Of a stretch of 64,000 nt of DNA, positions 1-30,089 are shown in pieces. The notes under the pieces are model-generated. The model saw nothing but the letters and a program-made list of their open reading frames with translations. It had not been told where the DNA came from and did not search any database. This DNA is from Petrolisthes cinctipes. Lineage: Eukaryota > Arthropoda > Malacostraca > Decapoda > Porcellanidae. The translations under genes and the position numbers were made by a program. The stretch spans positions 62,001 through 126,000 of the forward strand of contig JAWQEG010004765.1 in NCBI GenBank assembly GCA_033782935.1, written 5' to 3'. Every line of letters begins with the position of its first letter. Positions within the stretch are counted from its first letter, which is position 1.

Positions 1-42
<42 letters not shown>

Positions 43-170
43 CAGGTTATATCAAAGTCATAATCAGGGCAAATTTAAGTATCAAGTCCTCCTAAATAAT
101 CTGGGAAGAGAAAACGTCTAGTAGTAGTTGTTGTTGTTGTTGTGGGAATCCTCCTCTTCACTACCGTACA

Positions 171-339
171 TTAAAAGGGAGATTCTCTTGTTGGTGAATT
201 GGTAGGTCTCCTGATTCCTCCATACTATACCAGGAAACAGCTGGACTCCCTCAATGGTATACTAATATAGGGGATCTGTTTCGTGGCATAGTCTGGAGAG
301 AATCACATATATACCTTTCTTGAGAGTCTCGCTACAATA
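171..339. mobile_element. Foldback element, family B copy 1
   Basis: The start reads TTAAAAGGGAGATTCTCTTG, with inner motifs CTGATTCCTCCATACTATACC and GTTTCGTGGCATAG in inverted arrangement. Its second half is duplicated at 419-507. Confidence 0.6.
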
Positions 340-594
340 ACACACACACACACACACACAGATGAATACACACACACACACACACACACACAGATGAATA
401 CACACACAGACACACACTCAATGGTATACTAATATAGGGGATCTGTTTCGTGGCATAGTTTGGAGAGAATCACATATATACCTTTCTTAAAAGTCTCGCT
501 ACAATAACTCAGGTAATGAATGGGTAACTGCTTTGTCCAGCCACTACCACCACAACCAACAACCAACAGCAAGTACAGACCCACCCACAATATT

Positions 595-629
<35 letters not shown>

Positions 630-1791
630 TCATTTGTGTGTGTGTGTGTGTTCATATATGTGACTGTGTATTCATTTGTGTGTGTGTATTCATCTGTGTG
701 TGTGTGTTCATTGTGTGTGTGTGTCTGTGTGTGTATTCATTTGTGTGTGTGTGTATTCATTGTGTGTGTGTGTTCATATGTGAGTGTGTGTCTGTGTGTG
801 TGTATTCATCTGTGTGTGTGTGTGTGTGTTTATGTTTATGTGTGCATGTGGGGTTGTTGGTTGTCAAAAGTGTTCTCTCTCCTCCTCTTCCTCCTCCTCT
901 TATTCTGGTAGGCTACACATATATATTCGTTTTTCGATCATTGGGAGACAACGAACAAAAAAATTCTCTTCATTGTTGTCAAAAGAGAAAAAAAAAATGT
1001 GAAGATAAAAATGGTAGTGGTGGTGGAAGAGGGGAGAGTGGTGGTGAGAGTGGATCTAAGTAGTAAGTCAGTGGTGGTGGTGGTGAGAGTGATGGTAGTG
1101 GTAGTAGTAGTAGTAGTGGTGAGTGGTGGAGCTAAGTATTCAATAGTGGTAGTGGTGGTAGTGGTGGTAGTAGTAGTAGTAGTCGTCGTGGTGGAGCTAT
1201 AAGTATTCAATGGTAGTGGTGGTGGTGGTGGTGGTGGGGGAGATAGGGAGGACGTGGTTGGTGGTGGTGGTGGAGATAGGGAGGATGGTGTTGGTGGTGG
1301 AGATAGGGAGGACATTGTTGGTGGTGGTGGTGGTGGAGATAGGGAGGACGGTGTTGGTGGTGGTGGAGATAGGGAGGATGGTGTTGGTGGTGGTGGTGGT
1401 GGTGGTGGTGGAGATAGGGAGGACGTGGGTGGTGGTGGTGGTGAAGATAGGGAGGACGTTGGTGGTGGTGTTGGTGGTGGTGGTGGAGGAGGTGAGTGGT
1501 CATCGTGTTCCAGGTGCCAGGAAGGAAATGTGGTGGAAGTGGTCGGTCAGTCTGTCTGTCTGTTTTGTGTCTGGTGCCCTACTTCTTGATGCGGTTACTG
1601 ACACACACACACACACACACACACAAATGAACACACTCACAAATGAATACACACACACACACACACAAATGAACACGCACACACAAACACAAATGAATAC
1701 ACTCACACAGATGAATACACACACACACACACACACACACAGATGAATACACACACACACAAATGAATACACTCACAAATGATACACGCAC

Positions 1792-1827
<36 letters not shown>

Positions 1828-1939
1828 ACCTAATCACCGTACATAGCAACAAGAAACTCACCCCCTCCTGCCTGCAATCACACCCAAACAACAAAAAGAT
1901 TAAAACAGGGACGAATGAAGGCTAATGACAGGAAACGTA

Positions 1940-2106
1940 TCAAGGGACCCTGTGATGTAGTCAGAAAATTGGAGGTAGAGGAGTCCTTCATATAGTGCCA
2001 CGAAACACACACACTTACTGTATAATTATGGAAGGAGCGTGTTTCATGGCATAGTCAGGAGGAATCAGAAGCCTCCAATTCCCATACATGATCACGGGGT
2101 CCTTAA
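1940..2106. mobile_element. Foldback element, family C copy 1
   Basis: Terminal inverted repeats AAGGGACCCTGTGAT and ATCACGGGGTCCTTAA. The inner inverted pair is TGCCACGAAACACAC / GTTTCATGGCATAG, with flanking CCTTC. About 167 bases, near full length. Confidence 0.75.
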
Positions 2107-2322
2107 ATGCCAGAATTTTAACCTTCACTGATAAAAATAAATCCTGCTGACTGATTCCTCCAAACTGTGGCAGAAAACAAATGCTCTCAGTGGTAACAAT
2201 AATAATAACAACAACAACAATACCAACATTAATAATAATAATAATAATAATAACAACAACAACAATACCAACGATAATAATAATAATAACAACAAGATTA
2301 ACATTGCAGGTGTGAGTGAGTG

Positions 2323-15853
<13,531 letters not shown>

Positions 15854-16084
15854 ATAGATGTTGTTGTTATTTGTTGTTGTTTATGAGGGAGTTTTGTTGT
15901 TGTCACGGGAAAAAAATATGGGGGAGATTCGTTGTTGTTGTTGTTGATGCTGGAAATTTTTTATATACCGTAGTCACTATGATGTTATTATTACTGGGAT
16001 GATAATTTTGTGTATCCAGTGTGTTAATATGTTAGCAATTATATATGTGTGTTCTTGGCTTCCAGGGCCGGTATTCACAAAAGC

Positions 16085-16217
16085 ATAGTAGGCTTCCGAT
16101 TCCTCCTACAGTACCTATGTTACGAAACACTCTCTTTCCACATAGATGATGTTTCGTGGCAATATTTGATGGACTCATTTACCTCCAATTTTCTGACTAC
16201 ATCACAGGGTTCCTTAA
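16085..16217. mobile_element. Foldback element, family C copy 5
   Basis: GATTCCTCCTACAGTACC, TTTCGTGGCAATATTTGATG, end CATCACAGGGTTCCTTAA. The left terminus is lost. Confidence 0.65.
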
Positions 16218-16603
16218 TTAGAAAGAAGAGTACGTGTCGATTGCTGAGGAGGGTTAGGTTCCATTATAATTATTACGAAGTCCAAACAACAATCGCCTCT
16301 CTGAAGTTAGGAAGTGACCACGGTCCATATACAAATTATGGACAGTGGGAGAGACACATTATGAGGGGAAACACGATAATCAAATTGACGAATATGATGG
16401 TATCCTGCTGTTTAGAATACATTATTAGTTTGGAGAAATCAGTTGCTCCAGAATGCCCTTATGAACACTGGTTGGCCCTTCTTGTTCTCAATAGGCAAAC
16501 AAATGACTCACGTACCAACTGAGGTGTGAAGAACGAGGTCATTGTGGCGTGGCAGTAAACTCACAAGTACTAGAGTAATAACGAGAGTGTGCATGACGTC
16601 ATC

Positions 16604-16609
16604 AATAAA
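16604..16609 (+). terminator. Candidate CLIP4 polyadenylation signal AATAAA
   Basis: AATAAA lies about 750 bases past the CLIP4 stop. The intervening 3' region contains a truncated family C element (16085-16217). Only the hexamer is visible, so this is weak evidence. Confidence 0.25.
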
Positions 16610-16786
16610 CACAGCTGTACTAGCCTACATGAGTCACTGAAGGGTCTCACACACACACACACACACTAGCACATTATATTTCTCTCCTTCACCCTTCGTT
16701 CTTTGTCCTCACTTCTTAAAGACACTGGCAGTATCATCAGAACTGTTTCATTGGTAATTCAGAAAAAGGGTTCCACCTAAGTTTTT

Positions 16787-17259
16787 GGTATTTATTGAAA
16801 GAATTACCGTTTTGTAGCAGTGTTTCCAGATCCGGCTAGGTCCCTCAGTATTTTACCCCGGTCATTTCCTGTACTTTACCACGGTTTATTCTTATATCTA
16901 CGGTGTTCTTTTCGGTAAATATTGAAAGAATTACCGTTATTGCGTATGGTTTTTCTACCTTCATTACCCACTATTTTAGACCATTCTAAGACTATTTTCT
17001 TCTATGGCATTTCCTCCGCAAATGCCCCATTTCCATGATATTCAAATGGGGCATTTTGAAATTAGCCTGACCTTACCTAACCTAGCCTAGACCGCATCAG
17101 ACTACCGGGACCTAACCTGGGCAAACTACCGGGACCTAACCTGGGCAGACTACCGGGAAATAATCGTGGTAAAGTACAGTAATTGACCGGGGCGAAATAC
17201 TGGGACCTAGCCGGATCTGGCAACACTGCTACAAAACGGTAATTCTTTCAATAAATACC
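16787..17259. mobile_element. Large inverted-repeat element, family E copy 1
   Basis: About 60-base terminal inverted repeats: GGTATTTATTGAAAGAATTA at the left and its complement ending AATAAATACC at the right, extending through CAGATCCGGCTAGGTCCC. A second start, GGTAAATATTGAAAG, lies inside at 16913. The interior contains an imperfect palindrome around AAATGGGGCATTTTG. No reading frame; non-autonomous. Confidence 0.75.
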
Positions 17260-18944
17260 TTATTTTTCTCTGTCATTTTCTGGCCGTCACTCGTGCCATT
17301 TTCTTTGTTTTTATTTGCAAGACACTGGGTTGTTTATCTCGTCCTCATTGTCACTGTTTATATTCTTGTCTGTCCTTCAAACCTTCAAGTACATGTTGGG
17401 GAGCACAGGTAAGCTCGTAGTCTGGCCAGAGGATGAAGAAAATTTGGGGGAAAAAAAAAGGTGTGTAGTGGGTTTGTTTGTGATGTGATTGCGTCAAGGA
17501 ATATCCTTTTCAACGGACCCTCTTCTGCCATTTAGTTCTTTCTGAGCTCCTTTAACTTTTTTCTTGTTTTCCATTTCACATTCAGCCCCAGTGGTCAGTC
17601 CCGGCATTTTCCTCACAATAAATAAATACCTATTTTTTTTTTTTTTTTCAAAAAAGGAAAAAATAAATAACATCCACGTTTCAGAAAACACAAAACTAGT
17701 CTTGAGGATTGAAAAGGCACTATTATAGCAATGTACGGTGTCAGAGATAACATTTACTTCATGTTTGTTACGATAACAAAAACGAAGGTAGTCTGGGAGA
17801 GATACAGAACTCGTTTAGTTAAAATATATCGCGTTCAGTAAATAATTATCGGGTAACCTCGCGGTTCTATTTTAATGCACAAAGCACAATCTTTGTACTA
17901 TTATATTGATGCACATAAAAGTATTCCTAAGACAGTAACATACACACAAACGTTAATATTTCTCATTCCACCACTCTTGAATATTGACAACACAATTTTA
18001 GGAATGAAAGGATGATTCGAAGACAATCGCATTCCGGTCAACTCTTTAGTTTTCCTTCGCGTTTGCAGTCCTTTTTAGCTACCGCACGAGAAATATGCAT
18101 TCCGTTCATTGTGGCTTACTGAACTTCACAATATCAATTTAAGCTTCCCCTGATGAATACAAGAAAAATTATTGACGTTTGTGTGATGCCGCTGACAATA
18201 AAAGCAAGATTTGTTGTGGTAATTAACAGGTCCAACAAACTGCATGGAACGCACATAATTCCGATAAAAGGTCACCTAATACGTAATTTATTTTTCATAT
18301 CTGCCTCTGCACGGATTATTCCAAACTGTACCACTAAGCAGACTATAACTACAGTATATGTACTGTACTTTGTGTAGTTTGGAGGGAATCGGCAGCTGGC
18401 CATTATTATAGTGTTTGCATCACTTGTCAATACCACATCAAAACGTGCTTTCACCATAATGTAAAAATATTTAACTATTTACATAAAACATACGGGCCTC
18501 TCTGCTGGTTTAGAGAGCACCCAGTGTGTAATACTGTATGACAATAAAATGTCAAGAGGCACCGATGTAAAGTGAACTCTTGACATCTCAAAACAAAGTT
18601 CTTTATTTTACCTGGAATTACAGTTCAATCAATTCCGGCTGGAATAATTAGTACTCTGCTGGTTCTCTTAATTGCTCAATTAATATACTGTAGTGACAAA
18701 GCTGGTTCCACAAAGTAACGTTAGATTAACAATATCCTAGACAATCTGGCTTGTAATAATACAAGACTTAACTTTGAAGTAATGCTAGAACAGCATCTTG
18801 TACAATACTCCATTAAGAGAATATACAAACCGTATGTAAAGCAACAAACACCATATAAATGCTGTATATTATTATAAAGTAGTGAAATTGCACAAGTAAA
18901 CTTTTCTTTTGTAGGAATATAAAAATATCTATTATCAAATCAGT

Positions 18945-18950
18945 TTTATT
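18945..18950 (-). terminator. Candidate alpha-tubulin polyadenylation signal
   Basis: AATAAA occurs on the minus strand about 275 bases past the stop; a second copy is at 18602-18607. Nothing else distinguishes them. Confidence 0.3.
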
Positions 18951-19223
18951 TTCTGCCAAGTTAACAAAACATGAAAATATACTTTCCAAATATAATTCAT
19001 ATTGTAAATAAAACCAATCCATTTTCAAGTGCACTTGAAGCCCAATATATAGTTACCGACTGACTTTGCAATATCAAATCAGAACTTAAATACATTTTTG
19101 GCTTAAGCACAAATTTCATTAAAAAATAAAAAAACTTTTAGTTTGCAAATATTCAGTAAAATATAAGTTCCTTTTCAAAGTTTATAAATCCAGTTCATTC
19201 GTGAAGAATGGAATGTTTAGAGT

Positions 19224-23069
<3,846 letters not shown>

Positions 23070-23174
23070 TTTGACAGATATAGAAGATAATAATTAGTTG
23101 GTGAATCACAGGAGCTGTATGCGGTGCCCACGCGAGTCCACAACAAATCGAACATTGGAGCGGCGATCCAGGCC

Positions 23175-23181
23175 TTATATA
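23175..23181 (-). promoter_or_regulatory. Alpha-tubulin TATA box
   Basis: The minus strand reads TATATAA about 106-112 bases upstream of the start codon. This predicts initiation near 23145-23150 and a 5' UTR of about 75-80 bases. Confidence 0.7.
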
Positions 23182-23186
23182 GACAC

Positions 23187-23276
23187 TGTGACGTCACATG
23201 GAAAGCGGCTCTGATTGGCTACACGTCACCGCTGCTTCTGTGACGTCACATGGTAAGCGGCTCTGATTGGCTACAC
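23187..23276 (-). promoter_or_regulatory. Duplicated CRE + CCAAT upstream module of alpha-tubulin
   Basis: Two copies of a module of about 38 bases, spaced 52 bases apart, each carry the palindrome TGACGTCA (23189-23196 and 23241-23248). Each also carries GATTGGCTAC, a CCAAT box on the gene strand. A further CRE half-site (ACGTCAC, about 23223) lies between them and another CCAAT (ATTGG) lies near 23296. The module sits immediately upstream of the TATA box, as expected for CREB/ATF-type and NF-Y-type input. Confidence 0.65.
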
Positions 23277-23299
23277 CTTACTGATGCTTGTCTTGGATT

Positions 23300-25690
23300 G
23301 GTCTGTTCAAAGGAGGGATGTAATGTATACCAGTGTTGCCAGGTCTGCTTGACGAAATTTCCCCAACTTCAACATCAGAATTTCCCTTTTTACCTCCAAA
23401 ATTCCCTGTTTACTCCTAAAGATAATCTGTTTTCCCCATTTACTCTTGAACAATCTGTATATAATTTCCCATTGATACCTCTAATTTTCAATATCTAGGG
23501 AAAATGTTCTATACTTGGCAGCAGTTATGTACACACTTTCACCTCATGTTCAAATGGCGGGAACTCACAAAGCCGGACTGATTCTGGCAATAAAAATGAT
23601 AATACGGTGATAATAAATACATTAATGCATTTATATATCGTCCTTCATAGTCTATATACAACTCATGTGAATAATAACGTTAATAAATATGAATCAGCAG
23701 AATATTACAGCAGTAACATGATATTTTATAATCATTATTGTTCCCCTATACACATAATAATTTCGATAATCTATTATAAGCAGTTAAACATCCCACTATA
23801 ATTGAATATATCCTTCATAAATTATTATATAAAAAAAGTATTATCCCATAGAGGAAATACAGGCGTGGCATCTGACTTATACCCACAATGCATTTCTTTA
23901 ATTAATACTTTTGGTAGATTGGAGTGCCTTGATTCCTCCAAAGTATGCTAGGAAACAAAACCAGCAGATGGACAAATATAATATAATGGTGTTCTACTGT
24001 TGCTTTGAATAGTTTGGAGGAATCATGCAGGTGCTCCATATTTATTTACCAGCAGTGAACACGTGTTTACCAATAATGGCTAACAAATTCTTTATCAATA
24101 TTACCACTCCTGAGAAACATTATTATTATTATTATCGTTGGGTTGATGCATAATAATAATAATAATGGTTAGCTAATAAATGTCAAGTGCAGGAGCCTCC
24201 ATTAATAGTCAAAAAACACATTATTGATTTGTCAGATAATGGATGACAGCTAGGTTAGGGTGTGGCTGGCGGGAATATTCAAAAGTAATATTATCATTAT
24301 TAATTCCCTTTCTCTTTATTCTATTTACATTTCAACAGTTCACACACACGCATACGAAAAATATAAACAATTAACTCTATCTAAAAACAAATTATTATGG
24401 TAAACATCGCTAAAAATGTTCTCAAAATAGGATAGGCCATTTTCTCGACACTATTCACCCTGTGGGCCTCAGAAATTATTACTCTACACCCTAGCCCACC
24501 CTACCACCCACCCACACACCCACAAAGCCTTCTCCCACCACCCACACGCCCACAAACCCTTCTCCTTCCACCCACACACCCACAAAGCCTTCTCATTCCA
24601 CCCACAAAGCCTTCTCCCACCACCCACACACCCACAAACCCATCTCCTTCGACCCACACGCCCACAAAGCCTTTTCCATCCACCCACACACCCACAAACC
24701 CTCTCCTTCCACCCACACACCCACAAAGCCTTCTCCTTCCACCCACACACCCACAAACCCTTCTCCTTCCACCCACACGCCCACAAAGCCTTCTCCTTCC
24801 ACCCACAAACCCTTCTCCATCCACCCACACACCCACAAACCCTTCTCCTTCCACCCACACACCCACAAAGCCTTCTCCCACCACCCACAAACCCTCTCCT
24901 TCCACCCACACACCCACAAACCCTTCTCCTTCCACCCACACGCCCACAAACCCTTCTCCTTCCACCCACACGCCCACAAACCCTTCTCCTTGAATTTGAT
25001 ATGGGAGAGCCTGTCCGTAATTAAATATTCACAGCTACCCTACCTGTATTTTACGTAATATTAGCTGGGATAACCTTCAACACTAAATAAATTATTAAAC
25101 CTACTAGTACAGCTGCTGTATATAGCTGTCTACTGTCTTTTTTTCTTGTCTCTTGTAAATATTCTAAATCTAACTTTATATATTTAGTAGTAATAATTAA
25201 CTTCCTATGGTTTCCCTTCAAAACGCATAAATAAATAAATCTTTCGCCTTTTTTTTTTTTCCTATCAACTTTGGATACGAAAGGTGCCTTGCTATACACG
25301 GTAATTCAATAATTATTATTATGTCCCGAAGGAAAATACTATAAAACAAAAACAAACTACTATACTATAAATACTATACTATACTACAAATAATACTATA
25401 AATCATACAAAAATGGTAGATGTATATAGCTGGTTAGTTATGTATAGAGAGCATGAATGAATGAATGAATGTAGCCACACCCAAGAAAAAAAAATATTTA
25501 TCGGATCCTGTGATGTAGTAAAACAAAAAATTGGAGGTAAACGAGTCCTTCAAATATTGCCATGAAACACACACACACACACACACCTATAATATGGAAG
25601 GAGCTTGTTTGTTTCGTGGCAGGAATCAGGAGGAATCAGAAGCCTCCAATTATTCTCATACACGATCACAGGGTCCTGAAGAGAGTGAGT
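23300..25690. other. Intergenic, upstream of alpha-tubulin
   Basis: Unique AT-rich DNA to 23895, family A element (23895-24055), ATT/ATA repeat pair (24120-24166), minisatellite (24484-24990), unique AT-rich DNA, family C element (25503-25680). No gene recognised. Confidence 0.6.
24484..24990. repeat. 30-base minisatellite (CCACAAAGCCTTCTCC)
   Basis: About 16-18 units combining CTTCTCCTTCCACCC and ACACACCCACAAA.CC, with variant and shortened units. All six frames carry repetitive readings; judged non-coding. Confidence 0.9.
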
Positions 25691-26210
25691 GTGGAGTAAC
25701 TGATTCCTCCAAACTATTCCAAGCAACAGGAGGATACCATTATTTTCATTGATTTGGTCAGATTAACTGCAGATTCTTCCAATTAAACTATTCCAAGCAA
25801 AAACAGGATATACCATTATTATTTTCATTGATTTGTTGGTCCTATTGTTTCCCGGGATATTTATTTAGGAGGAATCAAGACACTCCAATGAACCAACCAA
25901 CAACAGGAGATACCATTATTATTTTCATTGATTTGTTGGTCCTATTGTTTCCCGGGATATTTATTTAGGAGGAATCAAGACACTCCAATGAACCAAGCAA
26001 CAGTAGGATACCATTATTTTCATTGATTTGTTGGTCCTGTTGTTTCCCGGGATATTTATTTAGGAGGAATCAAGACACTCCAATGAATGAACCAACCAAC
26101 AGTAGGATACCATTATTTTCATTGATTTGTTGGTCCTATTGTTTCCCGGGATATTTATTTAGGACTATTAGGAGGAATCAAGAAACTCCAACCAACCAAC
26201 AAGATGGCCA
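25690..26210. repeat. Tandem array of half family A elements
   Basis: About five units of 85-100 bases, each with GGATACCATTATTTTCATTG, TTTGTTGGTCCTATTG, CCCGGGATATTTATTTAGG and AGGAATCAAGACACTCCAAT. It is a foldback element half amplified in tandem. Confidence 0.8.
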
Positions 26211-26477
26211 CCACCACCCTTCCCTTTCCCTTCTGCCAACGTCATATAATTTTCCCGTGGTGGGTGAATCAGCCGCTGGATGACTCAATATTTTGTACTG
26301 ACATCATCCAACTCCTTATATAGTTAACTGGCTGGCTGTTCTCCTTATTTAAGTGTATTATAATCCTAAATACAGCCTAATGTTTGTATATTTTAAAAGC
26401 GTCCATACAAAAAATTATTCAGAGGGATAAAAAAAAATACAAAATAAAACTCAATTATTTAAAATGTGAGTTACGTT

Positions 26478-26575
26478 GAGAGTATGTACGATGGTGTGGT
26501 ACCGATACGATGGCTCCATAGACATCGTACCGGTACCACACCATCGTATACACCATCGTATACACACACATATAC
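26478..26575. mobile_element. Palindrome with GATGGTGTGGTACC (family F)
   Basis: ACGATGGTGTGGTACCGATA is followed about 35 bases on by GTACCGGTACCACACCATCG, near-perfect inverted arms. Related inverted pieces are at 9778-9868 and 35790-36120. Confidence 0.65.
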
Positions 26576-26784
26576 AGCTATGGAGGACCGTTACAACCTT
26601 ATACAGATTTCCATAGGGAGGTTCCAATATTATTTTTTGCCGACTATAACAAAGTATAATATAATAGTACAATAACTATATATTTTTACGGTATGACTGA
26701 TGATTAATTTATTATTTTATATTATGCACGTAAATTTCACATGATATAAGACTATAGAATAAAATGTTACTTTTTATTTAATAA

Positions 26785-27160
26785 GTGAGATTTGGCAACC
26801 CTAGATCCCTCCCTCCTTCCTCTGCCTCTCCTCAATCTCTCCTTCCCTTTTCCTTTTCTCTTCCTTTCCCTCCCTCTCTTCCGTTTCCTTCTTTTCGAGC
26901 TCTTCTTTTTTCTCCTATCTCTCCTCCCTCTTCATCTATTCTTCTCTCCCTCTCACACCTCTTCTTTTTCTTCCACGCATTTCCTCTTTGTCATTTCCCG
27001 TTTATTACTAAGGCATTCCTGTTCCCCTCTCCCTTCTCTCCCTTCCGCTCCCACCTCTCCCTTCCTCCGCTCCCTCCCTCCTCCTCTCCCTCTCATGTCC
27101 CCCCCCAATCCCTCCCTCCCACTTCTCCCTCACCCTCCCTTCCCGCCAAATAACTAGCCC
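26785..27160. repeat. Polypyrimidine (C/T) tract
   Basis: About 370 bases of mostly TCCC/CTCT/TTCC on the + strand, followed by (TTC)n 27187-27217 and (ATT)n 27219-27252. Open frames here are composition artefacts. Confidence 0.9.
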
Positions 27161-27216
27161 GCCATTTTTGTTTCTATTTTCCCGCCATTCTTTCTTCTTC
27201 TTCTTCTTCTTCTTCT

Positions 27217-27254
<38 letters not shown>

Positions 27255-27611
27255 ACAGAGGCTTGAACTTTTTATATATTGATTGATTTTAGTTTTTGAT
27301 ATATTTTTAATCCCTGGCCGGTGTTAGTAAAAAAAAAAAAAAAAAAAGTAATTAATTAAATCGCAAACTATTCCGGGCAACAAAATAAAAGACACTATTA
27401 TTATTCTCTATAGTTAATTAATCTGGTGGTCCTGTATTCTAGCATACTTTGGAGGAATCAAGGTTCTTCAAACTATTTGTATCACGAGTATAATTTATTT
27501 AATGCTATCATCGCCTTAATTAATATTGTTTTTCTCGCTATTTATATTTTTTGCTTACGTGGAAAAGTTTAATGACCCCGTTATGAACACGTGGCCATGA
27601 CCTTTGAACCC

Positions 27612-27650
<39 letters not shown>

Positions 27651-27677
27651 GCAAATGCAGGAAATTCTATTGCTGCG

Positions 27678-27709
<32 letters not shown>

Positions 27710-27784
27710 GAGCTGTAAACGTAATATATTATTTTTATGGTATAATAATTAACCAAAATGTCAAACAATTTTCGTTCTTGCTTG

Positions 27785-27849
<65 letters not shown>

Positions 27850-28097
27850 GGCAAGCATAAATTAATTAAATATGGTAATAGTACAGTGTTATAATAATTA
27901 TATAATGGTAAATCGAGAGTACCTGTATGATTATTTTATTATGATTCCTCCAAACTATGCAAAGAAACAGCAGGACATCATTATTTTTGTTCATATGGCC
28001 TTGTAACATTAAGGTCGATCGTCTGTTTCCTGGCATAGTTTGGAGAAATCTACGGTAGCCCTCCAATTTACCAACAAGAAAATATCCCGTTAATATA

Positions 28098-28134
<37 letters not shown>

Positions 28135-28200
28135 AGGAGCAAGTAACATGATTCATACTAAGAGAGAGAGAGAGAGGATCAAGTAAAACATGATTCATAC

Positions 28201-28247
<47 letters not shown>

Positions 28248-28371
28248 CATGATTCATACTGAGAGGGGTAATAGTAATGAGTACTGTGTAAGAGAAAGAG
28301 AGAGAGAGAGAGAGAGGGGGGGGGGGCGAGGTAGCAGCAGCAGCAGGTGGTAGGATTCTCTCTCTTTCATT

Positions 28372-28409
<38 letters not shown>

Positions 28410-28465
28410 ACAGCACTCATTGTTACCTCTCTCTCTCCAACAGTTCTCTCTCTCTCTCCCCAACA

Positions 28466-28501
<36 letters not shown>

Positions 28502-29048
28502 ACAGCACTCATTGTTACCTCTCTCCAACAGTTCTCTCTCTCTCTCTCTCACTCTCTCCATTGATTTCCTTCTCCCTTCTACCACCCCCACCTTTCCCTA
28601 CCCTACCCTACCCCTCAATGGACCACCCCCCCTATTCTCCCTACTCCCTGCCCTTGACATTCGCCTCGCCACTGCTAAAATACAAGAAGGTACAGTTAGA
28701 TACAAGAGTCAGTGGTGTCATGGGTTGTATTGTTAGTATTAAGGTTTATTTTCCCTCCCTACCTTCTCCCCCTCTCTCTTTCCCTCCCTACCTTCTACCC
28801 CTCTCTCTTTCCCTCCCTACCTTCTACCCCTCTCTCTTTCCCTCCCTACCTTCTACCCCTCTCTCTTTCCCTCCCTACCTTCTCTCTCTACGAAAATACA
28901 AAATATACACACACACACGATAACTGTAATTTCCCCACAAGAACACACACAGTTATGATTTTAGCTTACACACACACACACACACACACACATACATTCA
29001 CACGGTTTTGATTTTGATTACACACACATACATACATACAAACATGGC

Positions 29049-29094
<46 letters not shown>

Positions 29095-29333
29095 CAGGTC
29101 AAGATGTGAGGTGAATGAACAACAAACCAACCAGATTCAAGCAACACCTTGCAACACACACACACACATATATACACGACATCTTGCAATACAAACAAAC
29201 AAACACTTACACCGTTGCAACATTAACTTCAACCAACCAACCAACCAACGTCTTGAAACACACACACACACACACCACAGCCGGTAATCACACACGCATT
29301 ATATAAAACATTTTTTTTTTTTACTTTTGTATG

Positions 29334-29378
<45 letters not shown>

Positions 29379-29389
29379 TTTAGGAATAG

Positions 29390-29990
29390 ACTGACTGAAT
29401 ACCGGCTGTGTGTGTATATATATATGTATGTGTATGTATGTATGTAACTGACTGACTGAATACCGGCTGTGTGTGTGTATGTATATATGTGTGTGTGTAT
29501 GTATGTATGTGACTGACTAAATACCGGCTGTGTGTGTGTGTATATATGTATGTATGTATGTGACTGACTGAATACCGGCTGTGGTGTGTATGTATGTATG
29601 TGTATGTATGTATGTATCTAACTGACTGAATACCGGCTGTGTGTGTATGTATGTATGTAACTGACTGACTGAATACCGGCTGTATGTGTGTATGTATATA
29701 TGTATGTATGTATGTGTGTGTGTGTGTATGTATGTATGTAACTGACTGACTGATGAATACCGGCTGTGTTTGTATGTATGTATGTGTATATGTGTGTGTA
29801 ACTAACTGACATTGAATACCGGCTGTGTGTGTGTTTATGTATGTATGTATATGTATGTATGTAACTAACTGACATTGAATACCAGCTTTGTGTGTGTATG
29901 TGTGTATGTATGTATGTATATGTCTGTGTGTATGTGTGTATGTAACTAACTGACTGAATACCGATTACCGGGTGTTGTGGTGGTGGTGGT
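29390..29990. repeat. Minisatellite with TGAATACCGGCTGTG
   Basis: About nine to ten units of roughly 55-65 bases: GACTGACTGAATACCGGCTG followed by variable (GT)n(GTAT)n. Confidence 0.9.
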
Positions 29991-30089
29991 GATGGTAGCG
30001 GCAACATGGCTGACTCCCAATACCTCTCATTGACTTACGACTCGACTTCAATAATAAATTAACCACCATTATTATTATCAACCACTATC

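Larger units (their letters stand above)
1..2322. repeat. Repeat-filled 5' flank of CLIP4
   Basis: Contents in order: (AG)n 1-40; family B foldback element from about 171; a direct duplication of about 89 bases (251-339 and 419-507) separated by (CA)n; (TG)n with TATTCATTTG interruptions 598-850; (GGT)n 1010-1200; a GGT-rich minisatellite with GGAGATAGGGAGGAC 1210-1490; (CA)n with AATGAATACAC interruptions 1598-1826; family C element 1940-2106; ATA/AAC repeats 2195-2300. The unique piece 1498-1600 has no recognisable coding content. No promoter was identified. Confidence 0.7.
15854..19223. other. Intergenic region between CLIP4 and alpha-tubulin (convergent)
   Basis: Both genes end into this region. 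It holds GTT repeats, a family C element (16085-16217), a fragment resembling family A (16380-16480) and the large inverted-repeat element E1 (16787-17259). From 17400 to 19223 the DNA is AT-rich and mostly unique, with one worn foldback (18300-18410) and the tubulin 3' UTR. No coding signal was found. Confidence 0.6.

Noticed and set aside
533..1894. Open frames rich in Cys-Val, Val-Val and Gly-Gly near the left end
   Set aside because: Direct translations of (TG)n, (GGT)n and (CA)n microsatellites.
16049..16522. A 157-codon open frame downstream of CLIP4
   Set aside because: It is built mostly from family C and family A-like foldback sequence and has no splice or domain support.
24484..24979. 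Gly/Val/Trp-rich open frames of about 130-160 codons on the minus strand
   Set aside because: Translations of the CCACAAAGCCTTCTCC minisatellite in three frames.
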